Assembly: GCA_022647565.1 (NCBI GenBank) | Contig: JALCLA010000006.1 | Location: forward strand, 58,152 to 122,151 | DNA: 64,000 nt | Source: Chiayiivirga sp. | GTDB taxonomy: Bacteria > Pseudomonadota > Gammaproteobacteria > Xanthomonadales > Xanthomonadaceae | Reading direction: 5' to 3' | Part shown: one piece after another, positions 26,426 through 35,499 of the stretch | Position numbering within the stretch: the stretch's first letter is position 1 | Layout of the letters: every line of letters starts with the position of its first letter | Notes under the pieces: generated by a model | Told to the model about the DNA's origin: nothing | What the model saw: the letters and a program-made list of their open reading frames with translations, nothing else | Databases searched by the model: none | Position numbers and translations under genes: made by a program

Positions 26426-28173
26426 ATCGTTGGCTGCAATTCCTGTGCGTGACGATGCTTCTGGGCAGCATGGCCGGAGTTGCCGGCGCGGATGAGCGCA
26501 TCCTCGCCTTCGACAGCGTGATCCGTATCGCGGCCGACGGCAGCCTCGACGTGACCGAGACGATCACGGTACGGGCCGAGGGATCGCAGATCCGGCGCGG
26601 CATCTACCGCGACTTTCCCACGCGTTACCGCGACGCGCACGGTTTCCGGCATTCGGTCGATTTCGAGATGGTGTCGCTGCGGCGCGACGACATCACCGAG
26701 CCCTGGTTCACCGAGACCCTGGGCAACGGCGTGCGGATCAACTTCGGCAACGACAATTTCCTGCCGGTGCCGGGCGAGTTCCGCTACGAATTGCGCTATC
26801 GAACCCGGCGCCAGCTCGGGTACTTCGAGAGCCACGACGAGTTGTACTGGAATGTCACCGGCAACGACTGGGATTTCGTGATCGATCGAGCCAGTGCGCG
26901 CGTCGAGTTGCCGCAGCCGATTGCGCCGGCGAGTCTGCGCCTGGATGCCTACACCGGCCCGACCGGCTCGCGCGAGAACTGGACCCGGGTCGAGGCGGCG
27001 GCTGGCGTGGCCACCTGGACCCTGCGCGGCTCGCTCGACCCGGGCTCAGGCATGACCGTGGTGCTGGGTTTTCCCAAGGGTCTCGTGCCGGAGCCTTCGG
27101 CAGGGGTGCGGCTGGGCTGGTGGTTGCGCGATTTCACCGGACCGATTGCCAGCTTCGGGATCCTGTTCGCGATGCTCGCGTTCTACTACCGCTTGTGGAA
27201 CCGCATCGGCCGTGATCCGGCGGCGGGCACCATCATCGTCCGGTACGACCCGCCGCGTGAGCATTCGCCGGCCGGCCTGCGCTATCTGAAACGCTACGCG
27301 TACGACCCGGTGTGCTTCTCGGCCGATGCGGTGGCGCTCGCCGTGGCCGGCACGCTGCGCATCGAGCACGAAAAGGGCGGTTTCCTCGGCAAGGACGCGT
27401 GGTCGCTGCACAGTCGCGAGGCCCCGGTGCCGGACGAGGTGCCGCTGGGTGACAGCCGCCGGTCGCTCATGGCGACGCTGTTCTCCGGCACCCGGCGCGT
27501 GGTCGAGCTGGAAGCCTCCAACCGCAGCCACCTGATGGCCGCGCGGGCCGCGCACGAGGCCGGTCTCAAGCGCAAGTACGAGCCGCGCTATTTCAAGAAC
27601 AATTCGGGCTGGGTGGTGGTCGGAATCCTCGGCAGCATCGTCGGTGCGGGACTCGGTGTCGTGCTGTCGCGCGGCAACGAGGCGTCCATCCTCCTGTCCC
27701 TGCTGGGCGGTGCGTTGATGCTCGTGACGTCGATCGTGTTCGCCTTCCTGCTGCGGCGGCCCACCGAGGAAGGACGCAAGGTGCTGGACTACATCGAAGG
27801 CCTGCGGCGCTACCTGAGTGTTGCGGAACGCGACGAACTGGCGCGGCTGGCCTCGCCCGAACCGCAACTCGATGCCGCGCGCTACCAGCAGCTGCTGCCG
27901 TACGCGCTGGCGCTGGATGTGGAAGCGGCGTGGACCCGGCATTTCACCGCCACGGTGGGCCAGGTTGCGGCGGCGGAGGCTGCGCGTTCGGCCGGCTGGG
28001 TGGCGGGAAGCGGCTTCGCCGGCAACAGCTTCACCGACATGGGCAGTTCGCTTGGCCGATCGTTCAGCAGCCAGATCGCCTCGTCCAGCACGCCGCCCGG
28101 CAGCAGTTCCGGCGGTGGCGGCGGGGGATCATCCGGTGGCGGCGGTGGTGGTGGCGGTGGCGGCGGTCGCTGA
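26422..28173 (+). CDS. DUF2207 family membrane protein with poly-Gly tail
   Basis: A 583-residue protein: signal peptide (about 1-23), a periplasmic DUF2207 domain (LDVTETITVRAEGSQIRRGIYRDFPTRY, then ELYWNVTGNDWDFVIDRASARVELP), a transmembrane helix near 240, a cytoplasmic region, two more helices near 395-440, and a Gly/Ser-rich tail with runs of Gly at the very end. It starts inside the lemA stop (ATGA), the usual lemA-DUF2207 pair. Function unknown; the Gly-rich tail is common in these proteins and may anchor or sense at the membrane. Confidence 0.87.
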   Translation: MNRWLQFLCVTMLLGSMAGVAGADERILAFDSVIRIAADGSLDVTETITVRAEGSQIRRGIYRDFPTRYRDAHGFRHSVDFEMVSLRRDDITEPWFTETLGNGVRINFGNDNFLPVPGEFRYELRYRTRRQLGYFESHDELYWNVTGNDWDFVIDRASARVELPQPIAPASLRLDAYTGPTGSRENWTRVEAAAGVATWTLRGSLDPGSGMTVVLGFPKGLVPEPSAGVRLGWWLRDFTGPIASFGILFAMLAFYYRLWNRIGRDPAAGTIIVRYDPPREHSPAGLRYLKRYAYDPVCFSADAVALAVAGTLRIEHEKGGFLGKDAWSLHSREAPVPDEVPLGDSRRSLMATLFSGTRRVVELEASNRSHLMAARAAHEAGLKRKYEPRYFKNNSGWVVVGILGSIVGAGLGVVLSRGNEASILLSLLGGALMLVTSIVFAFLLRRPTEEGRKVLDYIEGLRRYLSVAERDELARLASPEPQLDAARYQQLLPYALALDVEAAWTRHFTATVGQVAAAEAARSAGWVAGSGFAGNSFTDMGSSLGRSFSSQIASSSTPPGSSSGGGGGGSSGGGGGGGGGGGR

Positions 28174-28194
28174 GATGCGCGAGCAGCCCACGCC

Positions 28195-29649
28195 GTGCTG
28201 ATCCTGCCGCTGCACCGACCCCTCAACGCCGCGACATTTCCCTTTGCCACGGCGATCCTGATCCTGCTCAACGCCTTCGTCTTCTTCGCGTTGCAGGGCA
28301 GCGATGGCGCGGCCATGCGCAAGGCACAGGAGCAGTACGCGCGTGACGACCTCGCGCGCTTCGAGTTGCCGGCCTACGAGCAACACCTGAAGCAGGCCGG
28401 GCAGGACGAGTTGCTGGTCGAGCTGCAGTCTCTACCCGAATCCCGGCGTGGCGAATTCGTGGCGCAGCGCACCCTGACCGATGTCACTTTCATCGAACGT
28501 TTGCGGCGCGGCGAATTGTTCGAGTCGGCCGCAGAGTTCGAGGCCTGGAAAGCGTTGCGGCACCGCTACGACCAGATGCAAGGGGACGTGTTCACCCTGC
28601 GCCACCTGATGCGCAGCAGCGAGATCGATCTGTGGCGCATGTTCGCGGCCACCTTCCTGCATGGCGATTCCATGCACCTGATCGGCAACATGATCTTCCT
28701 TGCCGCGCTCGGCCTCCTGGTCGAGGGTGCGCTGGGGCCGCTGCGCTTCACCTGTCTGTACGTACTCGGCGCGATGGGATCGAGCGCGGTATCGCTGGCC
28801 TGGCGCTGGGGCGAAGCCGGCGGCGGCCTCGGCGCTTCCGGTGCCATCGCGGCCTTGATGGGGGCGTTCTGCGTGATCTGGGGACGGCATCCGGTGCGGT
28901 TCTTCTACTGGGTTGGCGTGGTCTTCGACTACGTGCGCGCACCGGCGATCTGGTTGCTCCCGGCCTGGCTCGGCTGGGAGATCTACAACCTGTTCGCGCA
29001 TCCCGACCTCGGCATCGGATTCGACGCGCATGCCGGCGGCCTGATCTGCGGCGCGCTGCTGGGCGCGGTGCTGGTGGCAACGCATCAGGTCCGCACCGAT
29101 TTCATCCTGGAGCCGGAGCGCATTGCCGAACGCGATCAGCGCTGGGAACAGGCGCAGACCCATCTCGGCCGGATGCAGCTGGCCGAAGCCGATGCCTTGT
29201 TGCGGCAATTGCAGCAGGAGGCGCCGCAGCGTTTCGAGGTGGCGCTGGCGCGTTATCGGGTGGCCATGAACGGCACCGATCGCAGGGCCCAGCGCGAGCG
29301 TCTCCTCGACCTGCTGCAACGACCGGCATCGGATGTGGCGGAGGTGCGATTCCAGGTGGAGGCGCAGGCTCGACATGCGCAGATCGCGCTCGACGGCACG
29401 CAACGCGCAGCCCTGGCGCGGCGCTGGCTGCAACTGGGCGAGATCGAAGCCTGCGAGGCCTTGTTGCGCGCGACAACCGAGGCCGAGGGCGCAGGCGTCG
29501 AACTGGCGCAGGCATGGCTCGACCTGGGACTGCGCTGGCGCGAGCGCAACGAGTCCGAGGCCGCGCGGCGCGTGCTGGAGCACGTCGTGGCACGATTTCC
29601 GCAGCAGCCGCAGGCCCGGAAGGCGCGCTTCCTGCTCGAGAATGGCTGA
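28195..29649 (+). CDS. Rhomboid family intramembrane serine protease with helical-repeat tail
   Basis: A 484-residue protein. The rhomboid core has LHGDSMHLIGNMIFL, the catalytic Ser in GLGASGAIAALMGAF, and the catalytic His in FDAHAGGLICGALLG. After the last helix (about residue 300) comes a soluble, Gln/Ala/Arg-rich alpha-helical region of about 180 residues resembling TPR-like repeats. A long loop lies between helix 1 and the core, as in some larger bacterial rhomboids. It starts with GTG 22 bases after DUF2207 and is probably in the same transcript as lemA. Substrates unknown. Confidence 0.86.
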   Translation: MLILPLHRPLNAATFPFATAILILLNAFVFFALQGSDGAAMRKAQEQYARDDLARFELPAYEQHLKQAGQDELLVELQSLPESRRGEFVAQRTLTDVTFIERLRRGELFESAAEFEAWKALRHRYDQMQGDVFTLRHLMRSSEIDLWRMFAATFLHGDSMHLIGNMIFLAALGLLVEGALGPLRFTCLYVLGAMGSSAVSLAWRWGEAGGGLGASGAIAALMGAFCVIWGRHPVRFFYWVGVVFDYVRAPAIWLLPAWLGWEIYNLFAHPDLGIGFDAHAGGLICGALLGAVLVATHQVRTDFILEPERIAERDQRWEQAQTHLGRMQLAEADALLRQLQQEAPQRFEVALARYRVAMNGTDRRAQRERLLDLLQRPASDVAEVRFQVEAQARHAQIALDGTQRAALARRWLQLGEIEACEALLRATTEAEGAGVELAQAWLDLGLRWRERNESEAARRVLEHVVARFPQQPQARKARFLLENG

Positions 29650-29666
29650 GCGCGGAGCGGCGCGTC

Positions 29667-30920
29667 TCAGCGCATCGGCAGCGACGTCAGCAGGGCGTCA
29701 ATTCTTTCGAGCAAGGCCGGTTCCTCGCAGCGCGACCGCGCCGATTCGAGCAGGGTGCGGGCCTCGGCATCGCGACCGAATCGTTCCACCATCGTCAGTG
29801 CGGCATCGAGCGCCCAGCGTGGGGCAGCAACATCCTTGGGGTGGCGCCGCAACAGCGCCTGCCATTGATCGAGCGCCAGTTGTGCCTGTCCCAGGGTCTT
29901 GGCGCGCTGCGCGAGCTGGTCGCCGTGTTCGACTTGCAACGGGACGAAATCGGGATTGGCGGTGAGTGACTCGCGCAACAGCCCCAGCGCCTTGCGCTCC
30001 TGCTTTTCCAGCATCAGCAGGTTGAGATAGAGGGCGGCGTGCTTTTCGATGGCGGCCGCATCGGCACTCGAACGCAGCAGGCGGCGGTACAGTTCGTGGA
30101 CTTCCGGCGTGACTGCGCGGGTCCGGATTTCCTCATCCAGCCGTTGCATTGCAGCCGCGTTGTTGCCGTCGCGCACGTGTGCCTCGGCGGCGTCGAGCAG
30201 GGCCTGGTCGCGGCTTTGCAGCGTGGGCAGGGCGCGCGCGTGGCGCGACGGCTCATAGCCCAGTGCTTCGTGATACTGGTAGACCAGATAGCCCATCAGG
30301 TGGAAGGCTGCGAACAGACCCCAGTAGAAGAACAGGTCGAGTGCGAGCTTGCCCAGCACGCCCGGCATGAACTGCGCCAGCCAGCTGCCGGCAGTGGCGG
30401 CGCTGGCCTGGATCACGAACAGCAGGCCGAAGGCCGCGAAGTAAGGTCCGCCAATGCGCCCGACGATGGCCAGCGCGGTCGATGGATCGATGGCGCGGCC
30501 AAATTCCCCATCAATGGCGAGCGACATGGTCATGCCGGGCTGCAGGAAGACCACCAGCACCAGGGTAAGCAGTCCGATCACCACGCCACCCGACCCGAGC
30601 GCGACGATCACGATCACCAGCAGCACGAAATGCAGGCCGAGGTAGCGCCAGATCGTGCCGTTGTCGACCGAGAGCAGGTTCTCCGGTGCTTCGGTGTGTC
30701 CATCGGCGCTCGATCGCAGGATCTCGAACGCGAACTTGTAGGCGCTGAACAGGATCACCAGCGACAGGAACCAGCCTATTCCCGGCAGGTAGCCGAGCAG
30801 GCCACACAGGGTGAGAACGACCAGGGTGACCGCCACCGAGCCACGGAAGGGATAGAGCGTGACCTCGCGCAGGCGATTCCAGAACGGAACAGGAGTCGAG
30901 TCTTGTGGCGAGCGTGGCAT
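29667..30920 (-). CDS. Membrane protein with DUF4013-like helices and TPR-like C-terminus
   Basis: A 417-residue protein. The first about 220 residues hold five or six hydrophobic helices separated by short loops, with VALGSGGVVIGLLTLVLVVF and FLQPGMTMSLAIDGEF, resembling DUF4013-type membrane domains. The rest is cytoplasmic and helical (DQALLDAAEAHVRDGNNAAA, LYRRLLRS, HAALYLNLLMLEKQERKALG), the pattern of TPR-like repeats. It converges on the rhomboid gene with only 17 bases between, and follows the HerA-like gene with a 49-base gap on the same strand. Function unknown. Confidence 0.62.
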   Translation of the reverse strand: MPRSPQDSTPVPFWNRLREVTLYPFRGSVAVTLVVLTLCGLLGYLPGIGWFLSLVILFSAYKFAFEILRSSADGHTEAPENLLSVDNGTIWRYLGLHFVLLVIVIVALGSGGVVIGLLTLVLVVFLQPGMTMSLAIDGEFGRAIDPSTALAIVGRIGGPYFAAFGLLFVIQASAATAGSWLAQFMPGVLGKLALDLFFYWGLFAAFHLMGYLVYQYHEALGYEPSRHARALPTLQSRDQALLDAAEAHVRDGNNAAAMQRLDEEIRTRAVTPEVHELYRRLLRSSADAAAIEKHAALYLNLLMLEKQERKALGLLRESLTANPDFVPLQVEHGDQLAQRAKTLGQAQLALDQWQALLRRHPKDVAAPRWALDAALTMVERFGRDAEARTLLESARSRCEEPALLERIDALLTSLPMR

Positions 30921-30969
30921 GCGATGAGGTGGTTCCGGCAAGGCAAGAATTGAACGACCGGCCAAGCCC

Positions 30970-32484
30970 TCAGCGCGACTTGAAGATCCCGCCCAGCACG
31001 CCACGCAGCACTTGATTGCCGAGCTTGCTGCCGGCGGTGCGTGCGGCCTGCTTGGCCATGGTTTCCACCACGCCTTGGCGCCGCTTGGTACCCCAGAGCC
31101 ATTCGCTGAGCTTGGCCCCGATGCCACCTTCTTCCGGCTTGGCGGACTCTGCCGGTGCCTGCGAGCCCGGAGCCTTGCCGGTGGTTGTCTGCGGCGCCGG
31201 TGCGGTGGCGGCCTGCGCCTTGCCGCTGAGGATTTCATGCGCCGACTCGCGGTTCACGGCCGTGTCGTACTTGCCGCCCACCGGGCTGCGCGCGCGCACC
31301 GTGGCGCGTTCTTCCGGCGTGATCGCGCCCATGCGGCAGCGCGGCGGGCAGATCAGGGTGCGTTGCACCGGCATCGGGACGCCCTTCTCCTGCAGCGTGG
31401 AAACCAGTGCTTCGCCGGTGCCCAGTTGCGAGATCACCTGCGCCACGTCCACGCCGGGATTGGCCACGAAGGTTTCGGCAGCGGTGCGCACTGCTTTCTG
31501 GTCGCGCGGGGTGTAGGCGCGCAGTGCGTGCTGCACCCGGTTGCCGAGTTGGCCGAGGATGTCGTCCGGCACGTCATCCGGGAACTGCGAGCAGAAGTAC
31601 ACGCCCACGCCCTTGGAGCGGATGATGCGCACCACCTGTTCCACGCGCTGCCTGAGTGCTGGTGGCGCGTCGTCGAACAGCAGGTGGGCTTCGTCGAATA
31701 CGAACACCAGTTTCGGCTTGTCGAGATCGCCCACTTCCGGCAGGTTCTCGAACAGCTCCGACAGCAGCCACAGCAGGAACGAGGAATACAGGCGCGGCTT
31801 GAGGATGAGCTGGTCGGCAGCGAGGATGTTGACGATGCCGCGCCCGCCCAGGTCGGTGCGCATCAAGTCGATCAGTTCCAGCGCCGGCTCGCCGAAGAAG
31901 GCATCACCGCCTTCCTGCTCCAGGCGTAGCAGCGAGCGCTGGATCGCACCGATCGACTGGGTGCTGACGAGGCCGTACTCGGTCGAGATCTGCTTGCGAT
32001 TCTCAGCCACGAACACCAGCAGGGCGCGCAGATCGTCGAGGTCGAGCAGCAGCCAACCCTGGTCATCGGCCAGCTTGAAGGCGATGTCGAGCACGCCGGA
32101 TTGGGTGTCGTTGAGCTCCAGCATGCGGCCGAGCAGGGTGGGGCCGACTTCCGACACGGTGGCGCGCACCGGATGCCCGGACTTGCCGTACAGATCCCAG
32201 AACACCACCGGGCTGGCTTCGTTGGCGTAGCCTTCGATCCCGATCTGCTGCACTCGCGCGGCGATCTTCTCGTTCGGCACGCCCGGCATGGCGAGCCCGG
32301 ACACATCGCCCTTCACGTCGGCGAGGAACACCGGTACGCCCAGGCGCGAAAAACCCTCGGCCATCACCATCAGCGACACCGACTTGCCGGTGCCGGTGGC
32401 GCCCGCCACCAGTCCATGCCGGTTGCCGTACTTGCCGAGGAGATGAACCGGCGTGTCGCCCTTGCCGAGGAGGATGTCGTTCAC
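30970..32484 (-). CDS. HerA-like ATPase, DUF853 family
   Basis: A 504-residue ATPase. Walker A is GATGTGKSVS (about 28-37), Walker B is LVFVFDEAHLLF, and the sensor-type region VGVYFCSQFPDDVPDDILGQLGNRVQHALRA matches the DUF853 (YjgR-type) helicase-like family. The C-terminal 100 residues are low-complexity Ala/Pro/Thr followed by LSEWLWGTKRRQG and a hydrophobic end, also typical. Biological role not established; distant relatives translocate DNA. Start is GTG 32484 (MNDILLGKGDT); an apparent frame extension to 33918 runs antisense to the monooxygenase gene and is not real. Confidence 0.9.
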   Translation of the reverse strand: MNDILLGKGDTPVHLLGKYGNRHGLVAGATGTGKSVSLMVMAEGFSRLGVPVFLADVKGDVSGLAMPGVPNEKIAARVQQIGIEGYANEASPVVFWDLYGKSGHPVRATVSEVGPTLLGRMLELNDTQSGVLDIAFKLADDQGWLLLDLDDLRALLVFVAENRKQISTEYGLVSTQSIGAIQRSLLRLEQEGGDAFFGEPALELIDLMRTDLGGRGIVNILAADQLILKPRLYSSFLLWLLSELFENLPEVGDLDKPKLVFVFDEAHLLFDDAPPALRQRVEQVVRIIRSKGVGVYFCSQFPDDVPDDILGQLGNRVQHALRAYTPRDQKAVRTAAETFVANPGVDVAQVISQLGTGEALVSTLQEKGVPMPVQRTLICPPRCRMGAITPEERATVRARSPVGGKYDTAVNRESAHEILSGKAQAATAPAPQTTTGKAPGSQAPAESAKPEEGGIGAKLSEWLWGTKRRQGVVETMAKQAARTAGSKLGNQVLRGVLGGIFKSR

Positions 32485-32682
32485 TGCGTGCGCCTTGCGT
32501 GGGGAAGCCGCGATTCTAGAGGCGTGGCTTGAAGCTGCAAGCACAGCCCGCCGCGCGCCACGTGTTCCGCGCCGGTGCGCCGGCCAACTTGCGGCTTCTT
32601 CCACTCGATTCGAGCGCGCCGATGCTGCGAGAATTGCGCGCCCCGCGGCTCGCGGGTGGACAGGTACGTAGGAGGGATCCGG

Positions 32683-33867
32683 ATGAAGGTCGCCATCAAC
32701 GGAGCCGGCATTGCCGGCACGGCGCTCGCCTGCTGGCTGGGCAAGCTCGGCCACGAGGTCCTGCTGATCGAGCGCGCACCGCAGCTTCGGACCGGCGGAT
32801 TTGTCCTCAATCTTTGGGGCATCGGCTATGACGCGCTGGAAAGGATGGGCCTGCTGCCAAGCCTGCTTCCGCTGCAGCATCTCTCCGACGAGTTGCGCAT
32901 GGTGGATCGTGCGGGCCGCACCCGCGGTGGGTATCCCTCCAGCGTGTTGCTGACGCTGGCCAAGGGACGCATGGCTACCCTGGCCCGTGCCGACATCGCC
33001 GCGGCCATCCACGGTGCGCTGGATCGCCGCGTGCAGACCCGATTCGGCGACAGCATTCGCGCGATCGACGATGCCGGGTCGCGGGTGCGGCTCGATTTCG
33101 ACCAGTCTCCCTCGCAAGACTTCGACCTCGTGATCGGTGCCGATGGCCTGCACTCGCGCGTGCGCGAGATCCACTTCGGGCCGGAGGCCGCGTACGAGCA
33201 TCCGATGGGTTGCCACGTGGCTTCGTTCGAAGTGGCGGGCTACCGTCCGCGCAATGGCAATGCTTACGTGGCGCACACGGCGCCAGGCCGGTACGTGGCG
33301 CGCTTCCCGATGCGTGATGACCGCATGCTGTTCTTCGTGCTGCTCCGGGACGAACACCTCATGGGGCGGCTTCCCGCCAGCCACGCGGAGCGCCAGGCGG
33401 CCCTGGCCGCCGCGCTGGCCGATATCGGCTGGGAGTCCGCGGCGATCCTGGCGGCACTGGAGCGCGTCGAGGAGATCTATTTCGACAGCATCAGCCAGAT
33501 CCGCATGCAGGCCTGGGTCAAAGGGCGCGTGGGCCTGATCGGAGACGCAGCGGCCTGCCCGTCGCTGATCGCGGGCGAAGGCGCGGGATTTGCGCTGGCC
33601 GAAGCCTACGTGCTGGCGGGCGAACTGCATCGGCAGCCCGATGATGCGGCGGCGGCGCTGCTGCGCTATCAGGCAAGGCTGCAGACCGTGGTGGCACGCA
33701 AGCAGAAGCAGGCGGAACGCCTGGTGGCGTCGTTTGTCCCGAGGACGGCGCTCGGAGTGCGCATGCGCGACTACGCAACGCTGCTGATGCGCCTGCCGTG
33801 GTTTCCCAGGCTCCTGATGGGGCGTTACTTCCACGACGAGATGGCCTTGCCCGACTACGGCATCTGA
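32683..33867 (+). CDS. FAD-dependent monooxygenase (PHBH-type)
   Basis: A 394-residue flavoprotein: N-terminal FAD-binding GAGIAGTALACWLGKLGHEV, the DG motif DLVIGADGLHSRVRE in the middle, and the second FAD motif GLIGDAAACPSLIAGEGAGFA. This is the group A monooxygenase layout (TetX and related aromatic or polyketide hydroxylases). Substrate unknown. ATG 32683 is preceded by the strong GGAGGG. It stands alone on the + strand, divergent from the HerA-like gene. Confidence 0.86.
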   Translation: MKVAINGAGIAGTALACWLGKLGHEVLLIERAPQLRTGGFVLNLWGIGYDALERMGLLPSLLPLQHLSDELRMVDRAGRTRGGYPSSVLLTLAKGRMATLARADIAAAIHGALDRRVQTRFGDSIRAIDDAGSRVRLDFDQSPSQDFDLVIGADGLHSRVREIHFGPEAAYEHPMGCHVASFEVAGYRPRNGNAYVAHTAPGRYVARFPMRDDRMLFFVLLRDEHLMGRLPASHAERQAALAAALADIGWESAAILAALERVEEIYFDSISQIRMQAWVKGRVGLIGDAAACPSLIAGEGAGFALAEAYVLAGELHRQPDDAAAALLRYQARLQTVVARKQKQAERLVASFVPRTALGVRMRDYATLLMRLPWFPRLLMGRYFHDEMALPDYGI

Positions 33868-34012
33868 GGTCGGGAGAGAAAGCGCCGGATGCGCCCACCG
33901 CCGGGCCGGTGAGCGCACGGATGTGTGCTACGCCGCATTCACGTGTCGCCGCGGTTGCCGCTGGAAGCTCGCGTCGCTAGGCTGCGACGCCTCTGATTCC
34001 GGTGTCGTCCGC

Positions 34013-35476
34013 ATGCGTTACTTGCCCTGCTTGCTGCTGTCCTTGCTGGCGGCTTGCGCCGCTGCCCCGGAGAAACCGGTCGCGCCCGCCAACGACGAGG
34101 CGGCGAACGCGGTCTACGCGCAGATCGATGCCGCCGGCCAGCGTTTCGACGGTGCGGTGCGGAACTACGAGGCGGGCGACCTGGAGGCGGCGACGCGCGA
34201 GTTCGCCGGCGCGCGCAGCGATCTGCGGGCGCTGGGTGAGCGCTGCATCGCCCTGGCGGGATGCGAGGTCGCGCGCGTGCTGGCGGCACAGGATGCCCTG
34301 CTGGAGCGGCAGGCGCGATTCCTGAGTGGCGCCACCGAAGATGCCGCTCCGCTTGACGCGGACGAGACCACCGCAGGCGAGGGTGATTCGCCGCTGGTGC
34401 GCGCCCTGCCGCAGGCCGCGCGCAGCGTTTCGATGCTCAACGGCAAGGATCTCGCCAAGGTGATCCAGCTCAACGAGCCGGTGAAGGCGGCGATGGAGGA
34501 GTGGCTGACCTGGATGCGCCCGCAGTTGCTCGATGCCTGGGAGAACTACCAGTACATGCGCCATCGGATGTATCCCGAATACGAAAAGACGGGCCTGCCG
34601 GAAGCCCTGCTGTTCGGCATCCTGGCCAAGGAATCCGGCGGCAAGGTGCATGCGGTGTCGCGCGCGGGCGCAGCCGGGCCGTTGCAGTTCATGCCGGCCA
34701 CGGGCGCGCGCTTCGGGCTCAATCGCGGTGGCAGTTTCGACCTGCGCTTTGATCCGGCCGAATCCACCCGCGCCAATGCCGCCTACCTCAACGAGCGCTT
34801 CGCCGAACTCAACAACAATCTCGCCTTGGCCCTGGCCGCCTACAACGGCGGCGAAGGTCGCCTCGCGCGCCTGTCCAACAAGGGCGCGCGCGATTTCTGG
34901 AGCCCGCAGGTGTTCAACGCGTTGCCGCCGGAGACGCGCGAGTACGTGCCGATGGTGTTGGCCGCGGCCTGGCTCTTTCTGCATCCGGCCGACTACAACC
35001 TCAGCCTGCCGCAGTACGACACACGCTCGGCGCGGGTGACGCTCAAGGCGCCGGCCTCGCTGAACGAAGTCGCGGTGTGCCTCGGCCAGCAGGGCAATCC
35101 GCGCGGCTGGTTCCGGCACCTGCGCAATCTCAATCCGCGCTCCGAACCGACCACGCGGCTGCCCGCCGGCACGGTGCTCGATCTGCCGCTGGCGGCGCTC
35201 GGACACTACCAGCGCGACTGCGAGTCCGGTCCGAAGCTTGCGATGAGCCGCGAACTGCATGAAGCGCGACCGCCCGTGGCACCGCCGGCCGCGATCGCGC
35301 GCCACTCCGGGGCGGCGGCGACCTACGTGGTCAAACGCGGCGACTCGCTGCATTCAATTGCAAGCGCGCGTCGCTGCCAGGTGGCGCGGCTGGCAGCGGC
35401 GAACGGAATCAGCAAGCCCAAGTACCTGATCCGCGTCGGACAGAAGCTGCGCCTCGACGGTTGCGCGCGAGCGTAG
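34013..35476 (+). CDS. mltD: Membrane-bound lytic transglycosylase, MltD-like, with LysM
   Basis: A 487-residue lipoprotein (lipobox LSLLAACA). An N-terminal helical region of about 150 residues precedes the SLT domain: LFGILAKESGGKVHAVSRAG (catalytic Glu in KESG), AGPLQFMPATGARFGLN and LALAAYNGGEGRL. One LysM domain follows at the C-terminus (YVVKRGDSLHSIASARRC ... YLIRVGQKLRL). It cleaves peptidoglycan glycan strands in the periplasm. An inverted repeat GCGTCGC/GCGACGC around TAGGCT lies about 25-40 bases before ATG 34013 and may include its -10. It converges on thrC. Confidence 0.87.
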   Translation: MRYLPCLLLSLLAACAAAPEKPVAPANDEAANAVYAQIDAAGQRFDGAVRNYEAGDLEAATREFAGARSDLRALGERCIALAGCEVARVLAAQDALLERQARFLSGATEDAAPLDADETTAGEGDSPLVRALPQAARSVSMLNGKDLAKVIQLNEPVKAAMEEWLTWMRPQLLDAWENYQYMRHRMYPEYEKTGLPEALLFGILAKESGGKVHAVSRAGAAGPLQFMPATGARFGLNRGGSFDLRFDPAESTRANAAYLNERFAELNNNLALALAAYNGGEGRLARLSNKGARDFWSPQVFNALPPETREYVPMVLAAAWLFLHPADYNLSLPQYDTRSARVTLKAPASLNEVAVCLGQQGNPRGWFRHLRNLNPRSEPTTRLPAGTVLDLPLAALGHYQRDCESGPKLAMSRELHEARPPVAPPAAIARHSGAAATYVVKRGDSLHSIASARRCQVARLAAANGISKPKYLIRVGQKLRLDGCARA

Positions 35477-35499
35477 ACCGGGAAATCCGCGACGAGCCT

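Noticed and set aside
28090..28173. GGC/GGT repeats at the end of DUF2207 as a separate repeat element
   Set aside because: They encode the Gly-rich tail common to this protein family.
32485..33918. Frame extension of the HerA-like ATPase to 982 residues
   Set aside because: The added 478 residues run antisense to the FAD monooxygenase, have no domain pattern, and the ATPase has a normal start at GTG 32484.
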